From: an uncultured Flavobacterium sp.
GTDB taxonomy: Bacteria > Bacteroidota > Bacteroidia > Flavobacteriales > Flavobacteriaceae
Direction: 5' to 3'
NCBI GenBank assembly: GCA_913060575.1
Contig: CAJXRR010000005.1
Coordinates: forward strand, 1-39,040
DNA length: 39,040 nt
This document shows positions 23,521 to 32,884 of this stretch, piece after piece. Each line of letters opens with the position of its first letter. Positions within the stretch are counted from its first letter, which is position 1. Position numbers and translations under genes: made by a program. The notes beneath the pieces are model-generated. The model searched no databases, had not been told where the DNA came from, and saw only the letters and a program-made list of their open reading frames with translations.

Positions 23521-26282
23521 TATTTTTTACCTCCAAAAGTATATCTAGCTGTAAACAACCATTGTCTTCCAATGATTGGCATACTAGGAAAAGTTCTATA
23601 TTCATTTTCAAAAAGATTATCTACTGATAAATTGAAGAATAATCCGCTATCAAATTGATATCCTAAATTAGCGTCTACTAATGTTCTTGCGTCTACTGTA
23701 CCACTGTAGACCCCTAGTAAAGATTCGAATTCACTGTTATACCTTACAGCTAGACCCGCTTGAACACCTTTGAATGGCTCATAGCTGCCACCAATGCGCA
23801 CTCTATGTTGAGAAAAATTTAAGTCGTATCTATCTGTGGAATTTGGTTCTCCAATATCCTCACCAGTAAATGATGTTTGGCTTACCCATGAGTAATTTCC
23901 AAATAATTTTATATTATCATTTAAATAATAGTTCAGCCCTAAATCTGCTCCGTAATACGTTACTTCTCCAAAGTTTCTATACCCATACATTAAATGTGGT
24001 AGACCTCCATCTGGGGCCTGATCTGTTTCTACTAACCCTAATGGTTGTAATGTTCCGCCAGGTGCTGTAATTGCATCGGCAGTCCCCGCATAGGCACCAG
24101 CAACACCGAGAGCAGTAGCCTCTGCAAGATCGGCAGGAAAGCCAAGACCTATTAATGTGGCCGTTAAAGTTGGCACTAATACGGCATTAACATCAGCACC
24201 TAAAGTTGGAAGTACCACCAATGGACTTATTTGACGTAAGCCCGTAAAATTCTTTTTATTTACTCTATAGATATCTAAACTTGCTGTCAATTTATCTGTA
24301 AGTTTACCTACATAACCAATTTCAAAAGTGGTTTCTTCTCTCAAAGTAGATTTAGGAGTTCCTTCTAGTGCTAATAGGTTACCATCTACATCAATTGGCA
24401 CACCATTTGAATAAGCCCCAGCACCTGCAATAGCTGAAATAAAAGCTGGACTTCCTAAAATAGGTAGGAGTGGTGCTAAACCAGCTAAAGGCCCAGTAGG
24501 ATCATTAGCAATTTGCCCCGCGATAACAGCAGTTAAAAATCCGTATGCAGTACCTACATCCATACCAACGCCGGCTCCTGGGGATAAGCCTGGGATAAAA
24601 TAGGTGGTTTGCGGATTGTTAAAAGTTTGCTCAGTATTATTACCGTGCAACCACAAATCAAATGCACCAGCATTTCCAATAGATAAATCTGCATAAAGAT
24701 CGATAGCCGAATTTGGCGCAAAAGCTGAGTTATAAGATGCTCTAAACGTATTGTTATCATTTGCTTTATAGACTAAAGCAACACGAGGTGCAAATGCACT
24801 TTCTTCTATCCCGGAAAACTCGTCGTAACGTGCTGCCAAGACTAAATCTAATTTATCGGTAACATTAGTTTTGGTTTGAATGTAACCCCCATATACATCG
24901 TAATCATCCACATCTTCAAACCTCCCAAACGTACGTGTTCCTGAATCTAAATCTGTTGTTCTATAATCTCCACCAATTGTGAAATTTGTTTTAATTGACT
25001 CTACATCAAAATTATATTGTAATTGCCCTTCAAATTGCTTTCTATTAACAGCACTTAACTGACCCGATCTGTATAGAAATCCTTTTTTAGAGCGGTCATC
25101 TGATTCTTTATTAGTATTATAATAGGCTTGTGCAAACAACCCTTTATAACTTACTCTACCTTGAACATAAAAGTCCGTATTTGCTTGATAACCTTCACCT
25201 TGCGAGCTCCAATACAAGCCTTCAGTGTAATTAAAACCGGTTGTGGTTACAATATTTAAACCTGACGTCCCTGGTCTAAAATATAACGAGCCCGTTCCTC
25301 CATAAGATTTTCCTTTTTCATTAAGGTTTCCACCAGTAGACCCTACAACAGTTCCATCTACTGGATCAATAATATCATCTTGAAATAGAGCAATTGTTGC
25401 AGCATCTGTAGCGTTATTTGGATCTAAACCCCATTCATCAGAGTTACTTGTAAATGCCGTAATCTTATACCCAAACGTTTTATTTTTATTATGGTCTGCA
25501 TATCTAAAATTAGACTTAAATGTATTTAAATTACCCGCACTCAACTCTATGGTTCCACCTGGATATTTAAAAGGGTCTTTGGTTAAAAAATGAACTACAC
25601 CAGAAGTTACACCCGGACCATATAATGCAGAACCTGGTCCTCTTACAACTTCAACTCTATCTGTATCGATTGGCAATAACGTTGTTGCGTTAGCATCAAA
25701 CGTACTTAAACCAGAACCAATTAAACTTCTATAGTCCATCATTACGAAAACAGAAGTTGCAAATAAATCCGTGCTTCCACGCATGGTTATATTAGTTCTT
25801 CCTGCTCCTTGTTTGTCTATAGAAACTCCCACTGTATTTTCTAAAAGACTAATTGGGTTAGCAACCGTTTGATTTTTGATTTCCTTTGCTGTCACAACTG
25901 AAACTGAGGCCGGTGCATCTTGTATTTTTTCAGCTTTCCTAGAGGCAGAAATAATGATTTCATCAAGTGATGTTCCTAATTCTAATACTACAGAAATTAA
26001 TTGATTCGCCTTAGTCACAGATACAGTTTTAGACTTATATCCGGTATAGCTAAAGACTAAATCCCAAGGTAAAGCCTGTTTAGAAGTTAGACTAAACTTT
26101 CCGTCAAGTTCCGAAGCTGTTCCTGCTGCTGTACCCTTGATAATAATATTAGCTCCTATAATAGGTTCGTTATCTTGATTGGAAATAGTTCCTGTTATAG
26201 TTGTTTGTGCCGAAACTAATGAGATGCAGAATAGCATTACCATCAATAAAAAAGATGCTTTTTGATATTGTTTTACTTTCAT
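23520..26282 (-). CDS. TonB-dependent receptor with CarboxypepD_reg-like domain
   Basis: Outer-membrane active importer, 920 residues from ATG at 26282. An in-frame start 40 codons upstream exists, but it would lie inside the alpha/beta hydrolase gene and put extra residues before a clear signal peptide (MKVKQYQKASFLLMVMLF to VSAQ), so the later start is chosen. Residues 27-105 form the CarboxypepD_reg-like domain, about 115-235 the plug (DAPASVSVVTAKEI, EVVRGPGSALYGPGV), and the rest the barrel. Two parts of the barrel, about 563-630 and 685-745, are unusually rich in Gly, Ala, Pro and Leu, as expected for loops that meet a hydrophobic ligand. No SusD-like gene follows, which argues against a polysaccharide substrate. 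Confidence 0.93.
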   Translation of the reverse strand: MKVKQYQKASFLLMVMLFCISLVSAQTTITGTISNQDNEPIIGANIIIKGTAAGTASELDGKFSLTSKQALPWDLVFSYTGYKSKTVSVTKANQLISVVLELGTSLDEIIISASRKAEKIQDAPASVSVVTAKEIKNQTVANPISLLENTVGVSIDKQGAGRTNITMRGSTDLFATSVFVMMDYRSLIGSGLSTFDANATTLLPIDTDRVEVVRGPGSALYGPGVTSGVVHFLTKDPFKYPGGTIELSAGNLNTFKSNFRYADHNKNKTFGYKITAFTSNSDEWGLDPNNATDAATIALFQDDIIDPVDGTVVGSTGGNLNEKGKSYGGTGSLYFRPGTSGLNIVTTTGFNYTEGLYWSSQGEGYQANTDFYVQGRVSYKGLFAQAYYNTNKESDDRSKKGFLYRSGQLSAVNRKQFEGQLQYNFDVESIKTNFTIGGDYRTTDLDSGTRTFGRFEDVDDYDVYGGYIQTKTNVTDKLDLVLAARYDEFSGIEESAFAPRVALVYKANDNNTFRASYNSAFAPNSAIDLYADLSIGNAGAFDLWLHGNNTEQTFNNPQTTYFIPGLSPGAGVGMDVGTAYGFLTAVIAGQIANDPTGPLAGLAPLLPILGSPAFISAIAGAGAYSNGVPIDVDGNLLALEGTPKSTLREETTFEIGYVGKLTDKLTASLDIYRVNKKNFTGLRQISPLVVLPTLGADVNAVLVPTLTATLIGLGFPADLAEATALGVAGAYAGTADAITAPGGTLQPLGLVETDQAPDGGLPHLMYGYRNFGEVTYYGADLGLNYYLNDNIKLFGNYSWVSQTSFTGEDIGEPNSTDRYDLNFSQHRVRIGGSYEPFKGVQAGLAVRYNSEFESLLGVYSGTVDARTLVDANLGYQFDSGLFFNLSVDNLFENEYRTFPSMPIIGRQWLFTARYTFGGKK

Positions 26283-26301
26283 AATTTTAGTTTTAGTTAA
26301 T

Positions 26302-27318
26302 TTATTTATTTTTAAAGTTTTTGAATATTGATTTATGAATATCTGGGATGTATTTTTCTGGTAAATCATGTCCCATCTTTTTAATGAATAATGTTTTAGC
26401 ATTTGGTATTAATTGCGCATATTTTTTAGCATGTTCAATCTTTATTAAAGGGTCATTAGTTCCATGAATTATTAAACATGGTACTCTTATTCTTTCCAAT
26501 TCATTATACCTTGAACCCGAAGCTTTAATGGCAAAAGTGTGCTGATTACTCACTTTTGAGTTAAACCCTTTTCTTACTTTTAATTCAAAATATGCTTTTT
26601 GTAATATTTCTTTATCGTTAATAGTATTATCTCCTTTTCCTTGCAGTAAACGCTGTGTGGATAAAAAAAACTTCATTTTTTGAGAATTTGTTTTCAATTT
26701 TCTACCGTATAAAAGAGTTATTCCAATAATGTTGCTGTAAAACCTCTTAGAGACTGTGACCAATGCTGGATCGTCATAAAAACCAGTTGACATTACTGAT
26801 GTTAATGTTGATATTCGGGTTGGGTAAGAAATTGCTATTCTCTGTGAAATCATAGCACCCATGGACATGCCAATAAAATGAGCTTTCTCAATATTCAAGG
26901 AATCTAGAATAGCAATTGCATCTGTTGCCATATCTTCTAGGGTATAAGGGCTTTCTTTTGACCAATCTATGATCCAATCTGATTCACCTAAGCCTCTATT
27001 GTCATATTTTACAACAGAGTACCCTTGGTCTAAAAAAGGACGATAAAAATAACTTGGCCATATTAATTTAGATTGTCCGTGACCGCTAACTAAGACAATT
27101 GTCTCTCCGTTAGGTTTTTTATTTTCAATAATTTCGTAGGCTATTTTTACACCCGTATTATTTACAAATGCTGTTTTTCCTATTACAAATTCAGGAAGTC
27201 TTTCGTTTTTAACCTCGTTTATTAATGAATCTATATTTTTAGGGAGTTTCACTTTATTGTAAACTGTAAAATACAGCATAAACGTTAATAAGACGATGAT
27301 GGTAAATGTGTATAGCAT
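26302..27318 (-). CDS. Alpha/beta hydrolase, membrane-anchored
   Basis: 338 residues. An N-terminal hydrophobic segment (residues about 2-20) would anchor or export it. The catalytic triad is readable: nucleophile Ser152 in GMSMG, Asp289 in HGTNDPL, and His317 in MGHDLPE; the oxyanion segment is VLVSGHGQSKLIW. The family includes esterases, lactonases and epoxide hydrolases. Standing in one operon with a Baeyer-Villiger monooxygenase, it probably hydrolyses the ester or lactone that enzyme makes. It follows the CoA ligase gene by 3 bp and precedes the receptor gene by 19 bp. Confidence 0.9.
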   Translation of the reverse strand: MLYTFTIIVLLTFMLYFTVYNKVKLPKNIDSLINEVKNERLPEFVIGKTAFVNNTGVKIAYEIIENKKPNGETIVLVSGHGQSKLIWPSYFYRPFLDQGYSVVKYDNRGLGESDWIIDWSKESPYTLEDMATDAIAILDSLNIEKAHFIGMSMGAMISQRIAISYPTRISTLTSVMSTGFYDDPALVTVSKRFYSNIIGITLLYGRKLKTNSQKMKFFLSTQRLLQGKGDNTINDKEILQKAYFELKVRKGFNSKVSNQHTFAIKASGSRYNELERIRVPCLIIHGTNDPLIKIEHAKKYAQLIPNAKTLFIKKMGHDLPEKYIPDIHKSIFKNFKNK

Positions 27319-27321
27319 TTT

Positions 27322-28983
27322 CTATTCCCAGATTATTTGTTTGGTATTTTCATGCCATTGAATTAAATTAGCTTTATATCTCTGATAAATAGCATTTCGC
27401 TTAATTTTGAGCGTTGGTGTTAATAGACCATTTTCAACACTCCAATCCTCATGATTAATAATTAGGGTGGATATTTTTTGGTAATTTGATAAGTCAGAAT
27501 TAACATTTTTTAAAAGATGAATTAATTCATTTTCTAAAATTTTCTTTTCTTTTGATTTCCCTACGTCTGACAAATTCACCAAAAGCATTGGTTGTGGACA
27601 ACCTAATCCTACAAGACATATTTGTTCAAGAACTTCACTTTTAGTAAAAGGAGCTTCTTTTTTCGCAGGGACTATAAACTTACCTTTTGCTGTTTTAAAG
27701 GTGTCTTTTATACGACCTGTAATAAATAAATAACCTTCATCATCAAGTAGCCCTTGATCTCCAGTTCTTAACCACCCCTCTGAAATGGATTCATCTGTTA
27801 AATCTTGTCGCTTATAATAGCCTGACATTAGAAATGGTCCTCGCATTAATATTTCCCCGGTCTCACTATCAATTTTAATTTTCACTCTTGGTTGAGCCTT
27901 TCCTACTGACCCTGGCTTTTTTTCTTCTGGAAAAAGTATTGTAGTAATAGCACAGTTTTCAGTCATCCCATAGCCATTAGTAATCGGTAAACCAATACTA
28001 GTATACCATTCTTTTAAAGATTCTGACAACGGCGCAGCACCTGAGATAAGCGCCCTTGTTTCATCTAATCCTAATGCAGCCCTTAGTTTCTTTTTGATAA
28101 ATTCTGATTGTTCAGGATTACTTAAGACTGTATCTAAATGAGCTTGTGACATTGTAGTCAAAATGCCTTGCTGAAATTTTGTTAAAATTCGCGGTACTGC
28201 AAAAAAGATAGTTGGCTTAGTATCTATAAGATTCTGTGAAAAGGTACCTATTGATTCTGTAAAGTAAATAGCGCCTCCAAATCTAAAGCAATTGTATTCT
28301 ACAACTAGTCGCTCTGCAATATGGTTTAATGGCAGGTATGAGAAATATCTATTGTCTCCATAAAGGTCTGTTTTTGTTGGATTGAGTTCTAATACCGACC
28401 ATTTAGACTCTTCAATAGCCTTATAATTAATTACGACTCCTTTAGGTATTCCCGTTGTGCCTGATGTAAAAATGATACTCCAGATGTCATTCATGAATGG
28501 CCTATGCACTTTTTGCAAGGGTTCAAAATCATTCATGATATCTTTCCATTTTAAGGCTTTATCTATAATTGAATGTCCTTTATAATTGGGAAATGAAATT
28601 ACAGGTAAGTTCTCATTTACGCTTTGTTTTGTGTTTTCCCAATCTTCTACTTTTCCGACAAATAATGCCTTCACGTCGCCTAATTCTATTACTTCTTGAA
28701 GTTGCTCTCCAGTAAGATTAGCAAAGAAAGGTACTGATACATAGCCTGCCATAACAATGGCGATATCTGCGATAACCCATTCTCTACAATTTTTTGATAT
28801 CAATCCAATATGAGCGCCTTTGGGTAAATTAAAACTTTTTAGAGCGCTAGCGATTTTTCGAGCCATTTCGCCTGATTCACCCCAAGTATAAGTCTCCCAT
28901 GTATCTCCAAATGGTTGATTTAAAAATGGTTGATTAGGAAAATTCTTTTCCCACTCGTAAAACATAAAATCAAACTGCTCCAT
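27322..28983 (-). CDS. AMP-forming acyl-CoA synthetase (long-chain type)
   Basis: 553 residues, ANL superfamily. The phosphate-binding loop TSGTTGIPKG is at 173-182, the adenine motif NGYGMTE near 344, and the hinge region TGDQGLLDDEGYLFITGRIKDTFKTAKG near 415-443. It activates a free acid to its CoA ester with ATP. The motif style is that of the FadD/long-chain group used also for bulky acids. It starts 0 bp after the monooxygenase stop, so it is tightly coupled, and would activate the acid released by hydrolysis and oxidation in the proposed pathway. Confidence 0.92.
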   Translation of the reverse strand: MEQFDFMFYEWEKNFPNQPFLNQPFGDTWETYTWGESGEMARKIASALKSFNLPKGAHIGLISKNCREWVIADIAIVMAGYVSVPFFANLTGEQLQEVIELGDVKALFVGKVEDWENTKQSVNENLPVISFPNYKGHSIIDKALKWKDIMNDFEPLQKVHRPFMNDIWSIIFTSGTTGIPKGVVINYKAIEESKWSVLELNPTKTDLYGDNRYFSYLPLNHIAERLVVEYNCFRFGGAIYFTESIGTFSQNLIDTKPTIFFAVPRILTKFQQGILTTMSQAHLDTVLSNPEQSEFIKKKLRAALGLDETRALISGAAPLSESLKEWYTSIGLPITNGYGMTENCAITTILFPEEKKPGSVGKAQPRVKIKIDSETGEILMRGPFLMSGYYKRQDLTDESISEGWLRTGDQGLLDDEGYLFITGRIKDTFKTAKGKFIVPAKKEAPFTKSEVLEQICLVGLGCPQPMLLVNLSDVGKSKEKKILENELIHLLKNVNSDLSNYQKISTLIINHEDWSVENGLLTPTLKIKRNAIYQRYKANLIQWHENTKQIIWE

Positions 28984-30483
28984 TTATATTATTTCTTTTT
29001 TAGTAGTTTCAATTGATACTATATCGTAGTCAGTTTTATTTATTCGCTTCGTTTGTTTGCGATAAGACATTGTAGACCCAGGCCAAATAGAAGTGTTTTT
29101 ACCATTACTATCTTTTAAATAATAGCTATCACAACCACCATCAGACCAAATCATTGTTTTTAGTTGTTCTTGAATTTTCTTGTTAAATTCTTTTTGAATT
29201 GATTCTTTAACATTTAAATAGCTATTTGGGTTTTTATTTAAATACTTTAAGTAACTCATAATGTAATTGAGTTGAGACTCCATCATATGAACAATGGAAT
29301 TATGTCCTAGACCTGTGTTTGGTCCAACCATTAATACAAAGTTTGGAAACCCGTTAACGGTCATACCATAATAAGCTTCTCCTCCTTCTTTGTTCCATTT
29401 ATCAAAAAGCGATTGATTATTTATTCCTTTTACTTCATATAAATGTTTATAGGTTGTTGTGTAAAAGCCAGTGCCATATATAATGGCGTCAACTTCGTGT
29501 AATTTTCCAGTGTTATCAATAATTCCTTTTTTGGTAACTTCTGAAATGGCATCTGTTACCAGGCTAACATGCTTCTTATTTAAAGCAGGATAATAATTGC
29601 TAGATAATAAAATACGCTTGCAGCCAATTTCGTAATTGGGAGTTAATTTTTTACGCAGTTTCAAATCAGGAATTGATTCTTCTATAAATTTTAGAGCATC
29701 CGCTTTTCTTTTTGTTCTTATTTTATTTGGCGCATACTGTGCCCTGCCTCGATGCTCCAAGAACCAATAAATAAGTTCTCTCCAAAACTTCTGATACGAA
29801 GGAAAGCGTCTAAATCTTTTTTTAGTTTGTTCACTATTCTCTCTGTCAAGCTTTGGCTCAATCCAAGCAGCTGTTCTTTGAAAAACAGTTAGTTTCGCTG
29901 CTTCTTTAGCAACTTCCGGAATAAATTGTATAGCACTTGCTCCTGTGCCAATAATAGCTATCTTTTTGCCTGTTAAATCATAACTATGATTCCAATATAA
30001 GGAATGAAAGGATTCTCCTTTAAAAGAATTAATGCCTTTTATTTTAGGGTATAGCGGCTGGTTTAAGGGGCCAGAAGCAGATATAATTGTTCTAGCTAAA
30101 TAAATTTTTTCATTAGTATCTGTAATAACCCAATGTCCATTTGGAACATCAAAAAATATTTTTTGAATCTCTGTACTGAATTGTATATATGCTGTTATGT
30201 TATATTTACTTACACAATGCTTCAGGTAATCATGAATCTCATTATGGGGTGAAAAAGCTCTTGACCACTCTGGGTTGGGTTCAAAAGAATACGAATATAA
30301 GTTGGAAGGAATGTCACATGCACAGCCAGGATAGTTGTTATCTCTCCAAGTACCTCCAACATCATTGCTTCGTTCAAAAATCTTAAATGACTCAATGCCC
30401 TCTTGTTTCAATTTAATGCCAGCACCTATTCCGGCAAAGCCAGCACCAATAACCGCCACATCTAATTTTTTATTTATGGACAT
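28984..30483 (-). CDS. Baeyer-Villiger-type flavin monooxygenase
   Basis: 499 residues, FAD- and NADPH-dependent. First Rossmann motif GAGFAG at 13-18, the conserved GGTWRDNNYPGCACD near 43-57, the Baeyer-Villiger fingerprint F-x-G-x-x-x-H-x-x-x-W fully present (Phe154, His160, Trp164), and the second Rossmann motif GTGASA at 179-184. Such enzymes insert an oxygen next to a ketone carbonyl, giving an ester or lactone. Close relatives include cyclohexanone, steroid and EthA-type enzymes, so substrate is open. It is the first gene of the long minus-strand operon and is divergent from tetR gene 1, with a palindrome between them. Confidence 0.93.
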   Translation of the reverse strand: MSINKKLDVAVIGAGFAGIGAGIKLKQEGIESFKIFERSNDVGGTWRDNNYPGCACDIPSNLYSYSFEPNPEWSRAFSPHNEIHDYLKHCVSKYNITAYIQFSTEIQKIFFDVPNGHWVITDTNEKIYLARTIISASGPLNQPLYPKIKGINSFKGESFHSLYWNHSYDLTGKKIAIIGTGASAIQFIPEVAKEAAKLTVFQRTAAWIEPKLDRENSEQTKKRFRRFPSYQKFWRELIYWFLEHRGRAQYAPNKIRTKRKADALKFIEESIPDLKLRKKLTPNYEIGCKRILLSSNYYPALNKKHVSLVTDAISEVTKKGIIDNTGKLHEVDAIIYGTGFYTTTYKHLYEVKGINNQSLFDKWNKEGGEAYYGMTVNGFPNFVLMVGPNTGLGHNSIVHMMESQLNYIMSYLKYLNKNPNSYLNVKESIQKEFNKKIQEQLKTMIWSDGGCDSYYLKDSNGKNTSIWPGSTMSYRKQTKRINKTDYDIVSIETTKKEII

Positions 30484-30583
30484 ATTTAAAGGCGATATTT
30501 CATTATAACTATAAATTTGGTATTCAAACTATAATATTTGTTATTTAATTAGTATGCAATATATAATTATTATTTTAATAACT

Positions 30584-30601
30584 ATATAATGTGCATTATA
30601 T
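30584..30601. promoter_or_regulatory. Candidate TetR operator between tetR gene 1 and the monooxygenase operon
   Basis: Perfect inverted repeat ATATAATG-TG-CATTATAT, 8-bp arms with a 2-bp centre. It lies in the 156-bp divergent intergenic region, 38 bp before the tetR start and 101 bp before the monooxygenase start. The geometry suits a TetR dimer and would allow control in both directions. The AT-rich surroundings make chance palindromes more likely, so it is a candidate only. Confidence 0.5.
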
Positions 30602-30639
30602 TTTTGATATTCATTTATTTTTACTCAAATTTGTAGATA

Positions 30640-31260
30640 ATGAACAAAACCAAAAAGAAAATATTAAATACGGCTGTAATACTTTACAACGAATCTGGCA
30701 TTGCTAATGTAAGAAACCAAGACATTGCAGAAAGAGCAGGTATGAGTTTGAGTAATTTTAATTACCATTTTGGGGCAAAAAAAGATCTTATTGTAGCTGT
30801 TTTTGACTTAATGTTCGAAACTCTTCAAAAAAACGTTTATGGAAATAGTATCCTTGTTAAGGAAGGGCAAGGGCTGACTATTACGAAGAGTTATTTTGAG
30901 TTTCAAGAACGATTTTGTTTTTTTTATCTAGATACTCCAAATATTTTAAAAATGTTTCCTGATTTGAATGAAAAAGTGCAAAAGCAAATAGAAGAGTCTT
31001 ATCAAATAATTAAGAATTTAAATTACTTAGCTATTGGTATGGGGATGATGAAGCCTGAGCCGGAAGATAATCCGGGATCTTATGATCAATTAATGCGTCA
31101 TATTTGGATACATAATCATTTTTGGTTTGCTAATTCAAGAATTATTAATAGTGAAGATAATCTGGTAAAAAAAGGGATAGAGTCTTTGTTTAACTTATGT
31201 TATCCATACCTAACTAAAAAAGGGCTATTGTCTTATAAACAATTTATAAAATCACTTTAA
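30640..31260 (+). CDS. TetR/AcrR-family transcriptional regulator 1
   Basis: 206 residues. The N-terminal helix-turn-helix is clear (KKKILNTAVILYNESGIANVRNQDIAERAGMSLSNFNYHFGAKKDLI, residues about 5-51). The C-terminal ligand-binding part is nearly the same as in regulator 2 at 32885-33526: both have FFYLDTxNIL, IIKNLNYLxIGMG, KPEPEDxPG and HFWFA. It is divergent from the monooxygenase operon and probably represses it until a pathway compound binds; ligand unknown. Most of this conserved C-terminal region does not belong to a ligand-binding subfamily that I can name. Confidence 0.92.
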   Translation: MNKTKKKILNTAVILYNESGIANVRNQDIAERAGMSLSNFNYHFGAKKDLIVAVFDLMFETLQKNVYGNSILVKEGQGLTITKSYFEFQERFCFFYLDTPNILKMFPDLNEKVQKQIEESYQIIKNLNYLAIGMGMMKPEPEDNPGSYDQLMRHIWIHNHFWFANSRIINSEDNLVKKGIESLFNLCYPYLTKKGLLSYKQFIKSL

Positions 31261-31346
31261 TTTTTTAATTAAGCATAAGTTAATAATTTAGAGAAAGTTA
31301 GTTTTACCTAAAAAGATTTTTTTTGTAAATTGACAATAAACAAACG

Positions 31347-32762
31347 CTATTTTTTATTTTTAAGAGCGACTCTTATTTCGTTATAACGTTTTTTATTTAT
31401 TGGATATGCAATAAGAAAGATAATAGCTATTAGGTAGGTAGACATTAAAACCGGCCCGCCAATAAACCCAAGACCTTCTATGGCTTTTATAGGCACATCT
31501 TCAACACCCACTTGTTTAGGGAAAGCGATAATCTCTAGAAGTACGCCAGCAATAAAATATCCCAAACCAACAGTGCATTTATAAGCAAAAGACATAGAAG
31601 AGAAGAATAAACCTTCATTTCTGTTGTTTGTTTTTAATTCAAACTCATCCACAACATCGGCCATCATAGAGCCTACTATGCTTAAGACAATCCATAAAAA
31701 CATATATGCAAATAATATGCAAACAAAATAAATTAGAATTAATGATGCCTCTCCGTTTTCTGGAAACATTCCTAATAATCGTAAATTATAAGGCAGACTA
31801 AACAAAATGCTAAAGGCAATTGTACTATATAAGACAGCTCTTTTTTTATCAAATTTTTCACCTAATATTGATGCTAAAAAGAGTGCTAAGATACCGCCTA
31901 TTCCAGATGCAATAGGAAGTAAGGCCATTTGAGTCTCGGTAAATTGAAAATAATACTCCATAAAATAGGTAGTAAAAACCGTGCCAACACCTATGCCTAT
32001 ATACAACACCATTGTGTAAAGAATAATAGTGCTATAAGATTTCATTCTAAACATCATTGCCACTTCTTTAAAAAAGGTTTTCAGGTTAAATTTCACCTGA
32101 TTTTCAGCTGCTTTCGGCAGTAAGGGAATCACTTTTCTTGTTCCTAAAGCACTAACAATAATAGATAGTATGATTAAAAACCCACAGAACATTGCAAACT
32201 TTGGGTAAGTTTCTGGGTTCATCAAACCTCTTGCGTATTTTTCCGACGGTACAAAAAACACTACAAATCCAATAATAATTATTAAAGTTGACATTAAGGC
32301 GACAAACATAACTCGATAGCTTGTTATCGAGGTTCGTTCATTGTAATCTACAGATAATTCTGCACCAAGAGACATGCCTGGTACTTGAAATAATGTGAGT
32401 GATACCCTTACTAAGATTGTAAATGTGGTTAACCATAAAAATAAGCCTACTTGATCTAAATCAGAAGGTGGTGAAAATAATAAGTAAATAAAAACACCTA
32501 ACGGTATTGCTGAAATTACCATAAACCCATGGCGTCTTCCCCATCTTTCTGATTTCCATCGGTCAGATAAAACGCCAACTAAAGGGTCTGAAATTGCATC
32601 AAAAAATAAAGCAATGATGGTTGCTAAACCTGTGAGACCTGCGCCTAAACCTAATACTTGACTAAAATAAAAGAATAAAAAAATTTGAAAGAGTCCGTCC
32701 TTTATTCCCTGTGCCGAAAAGCCAAATCCATAGAGTAATTTTATGCCTTTAGATAGTTTCAT
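31347..32762 (-). CDS. MFS transporter of the GPH (glycoside-pentoside-hexuronide):cation symporter family
   Basis: 471 residues with about 12 hydrophobic segments. The MelB/GPH signature FFDAISDPLVGVLSDRWKSERWGRRHGF lies near residues 49-76. Members carry sugars and related solutes with H+ or Na+; some homologues stand in steroid or terpenoid clusters with unknown substrates. Here no sugar gene is nearby, so transport of a catabolic substrate or intermediate across the inner membrane is the better guess. Divergent from tetR gene 2 and convergent with tetR gene 1. Confidence 0.9.
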   Translation of the reverse strand: MKLSKGIKLLYGFGFSAQGIKDGLFQIFLFFYFSQVLGLGAGLTGLATIIALFFDAISDPLVGVLSDRWKSERWGRRHGFMVISAIPLGVFIYLLFSPPSDLDQVGLFLWLTTFTILVRVSLTLFQVPGMSLGAELSVDYNERTSITSYRVMFVALMSTLIIIIGFVVFFVPSEKYARGLMNPETYPKFAMFCGFLIILSIIVSALGTRKVIPLLPKAAENQVKFNLKTFFKEVAMMFRMKSYSTIILYTMVLYIGIGVGTVFTTYFMEYYFQFTETQMALLPIASGIGGILALFLASILGEKFDKKRAVLYSTIAFSILFSLPYNLRLLGMFPENGEASLILIYFVCILFAYMFLWIVLSIVGSMMADVVDEFELKTNNRNEGLFFSSMSFAYKCTVGLGYFIAGVLLEIIAFPKQVGVEDVPIKAIEGLGFIGGPVLMSTYLIAIIFLIAYPINKKRYNEIRVALKNKK

Positions 32763-32830
32763 AAGTATTGATGTTTTTGTAAAACTAATATTTTAAATTG
32801 ATTTATTTATATTTTTAGTATTAAATATAC

Positions 32831-32842
32831 AAACAATTGTTT
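32831..32842. promoter_or_regulatory. 12-bp perfect palindrome in the MFS-tetR intergenic region
   Basis: AAACAATTGTTT reads the same on both strands and lies 68 bp before the MFS start and 42 bp before the tetR 2 start. It may be a second regulator site beside the one at 32863-32880. Confidence 0.35.
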
Positions 32843-32862
32843 CTTTATTAATATAAGAGTTA

Positions 32863-32880
32863 TTATATTTGTAAATATAA
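32863..32880. promoter_or_regulatory. Candidate TetR operator overlapping the tetR gene 2 promoter
   Basis: Perfect inverted repeat TTATATTT-GT-AAATATAA with 8-bp arms and a 2-bp centre, the same geometry as the palindrome beside tetR gene 1. It contains TATATTTG (32864-32871), an exact TAnnTTTG -7 element for tetR gene 2, whose ATG is at 32885. A dimer bound here would block its own promoter, so autoregulation is likely. Confidence 0.55.
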
Positions 32881-32884
32881 CACT

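Noticed and set aside
26283-26402. Upstream in-frame extension of the TonB-dependent receptor by 40 codons
   Set aside because: It lies inside the alpha/beta hydrolase gene and would place 40 residues before a clear signal peptide; ATG at 26282 is the natural start.
31261-31346. Possible bidirectional terminator between tetR gene 1 and the MFS gene
   Set aside because: A- and T-runs are present but no stem of useful length could be paired.
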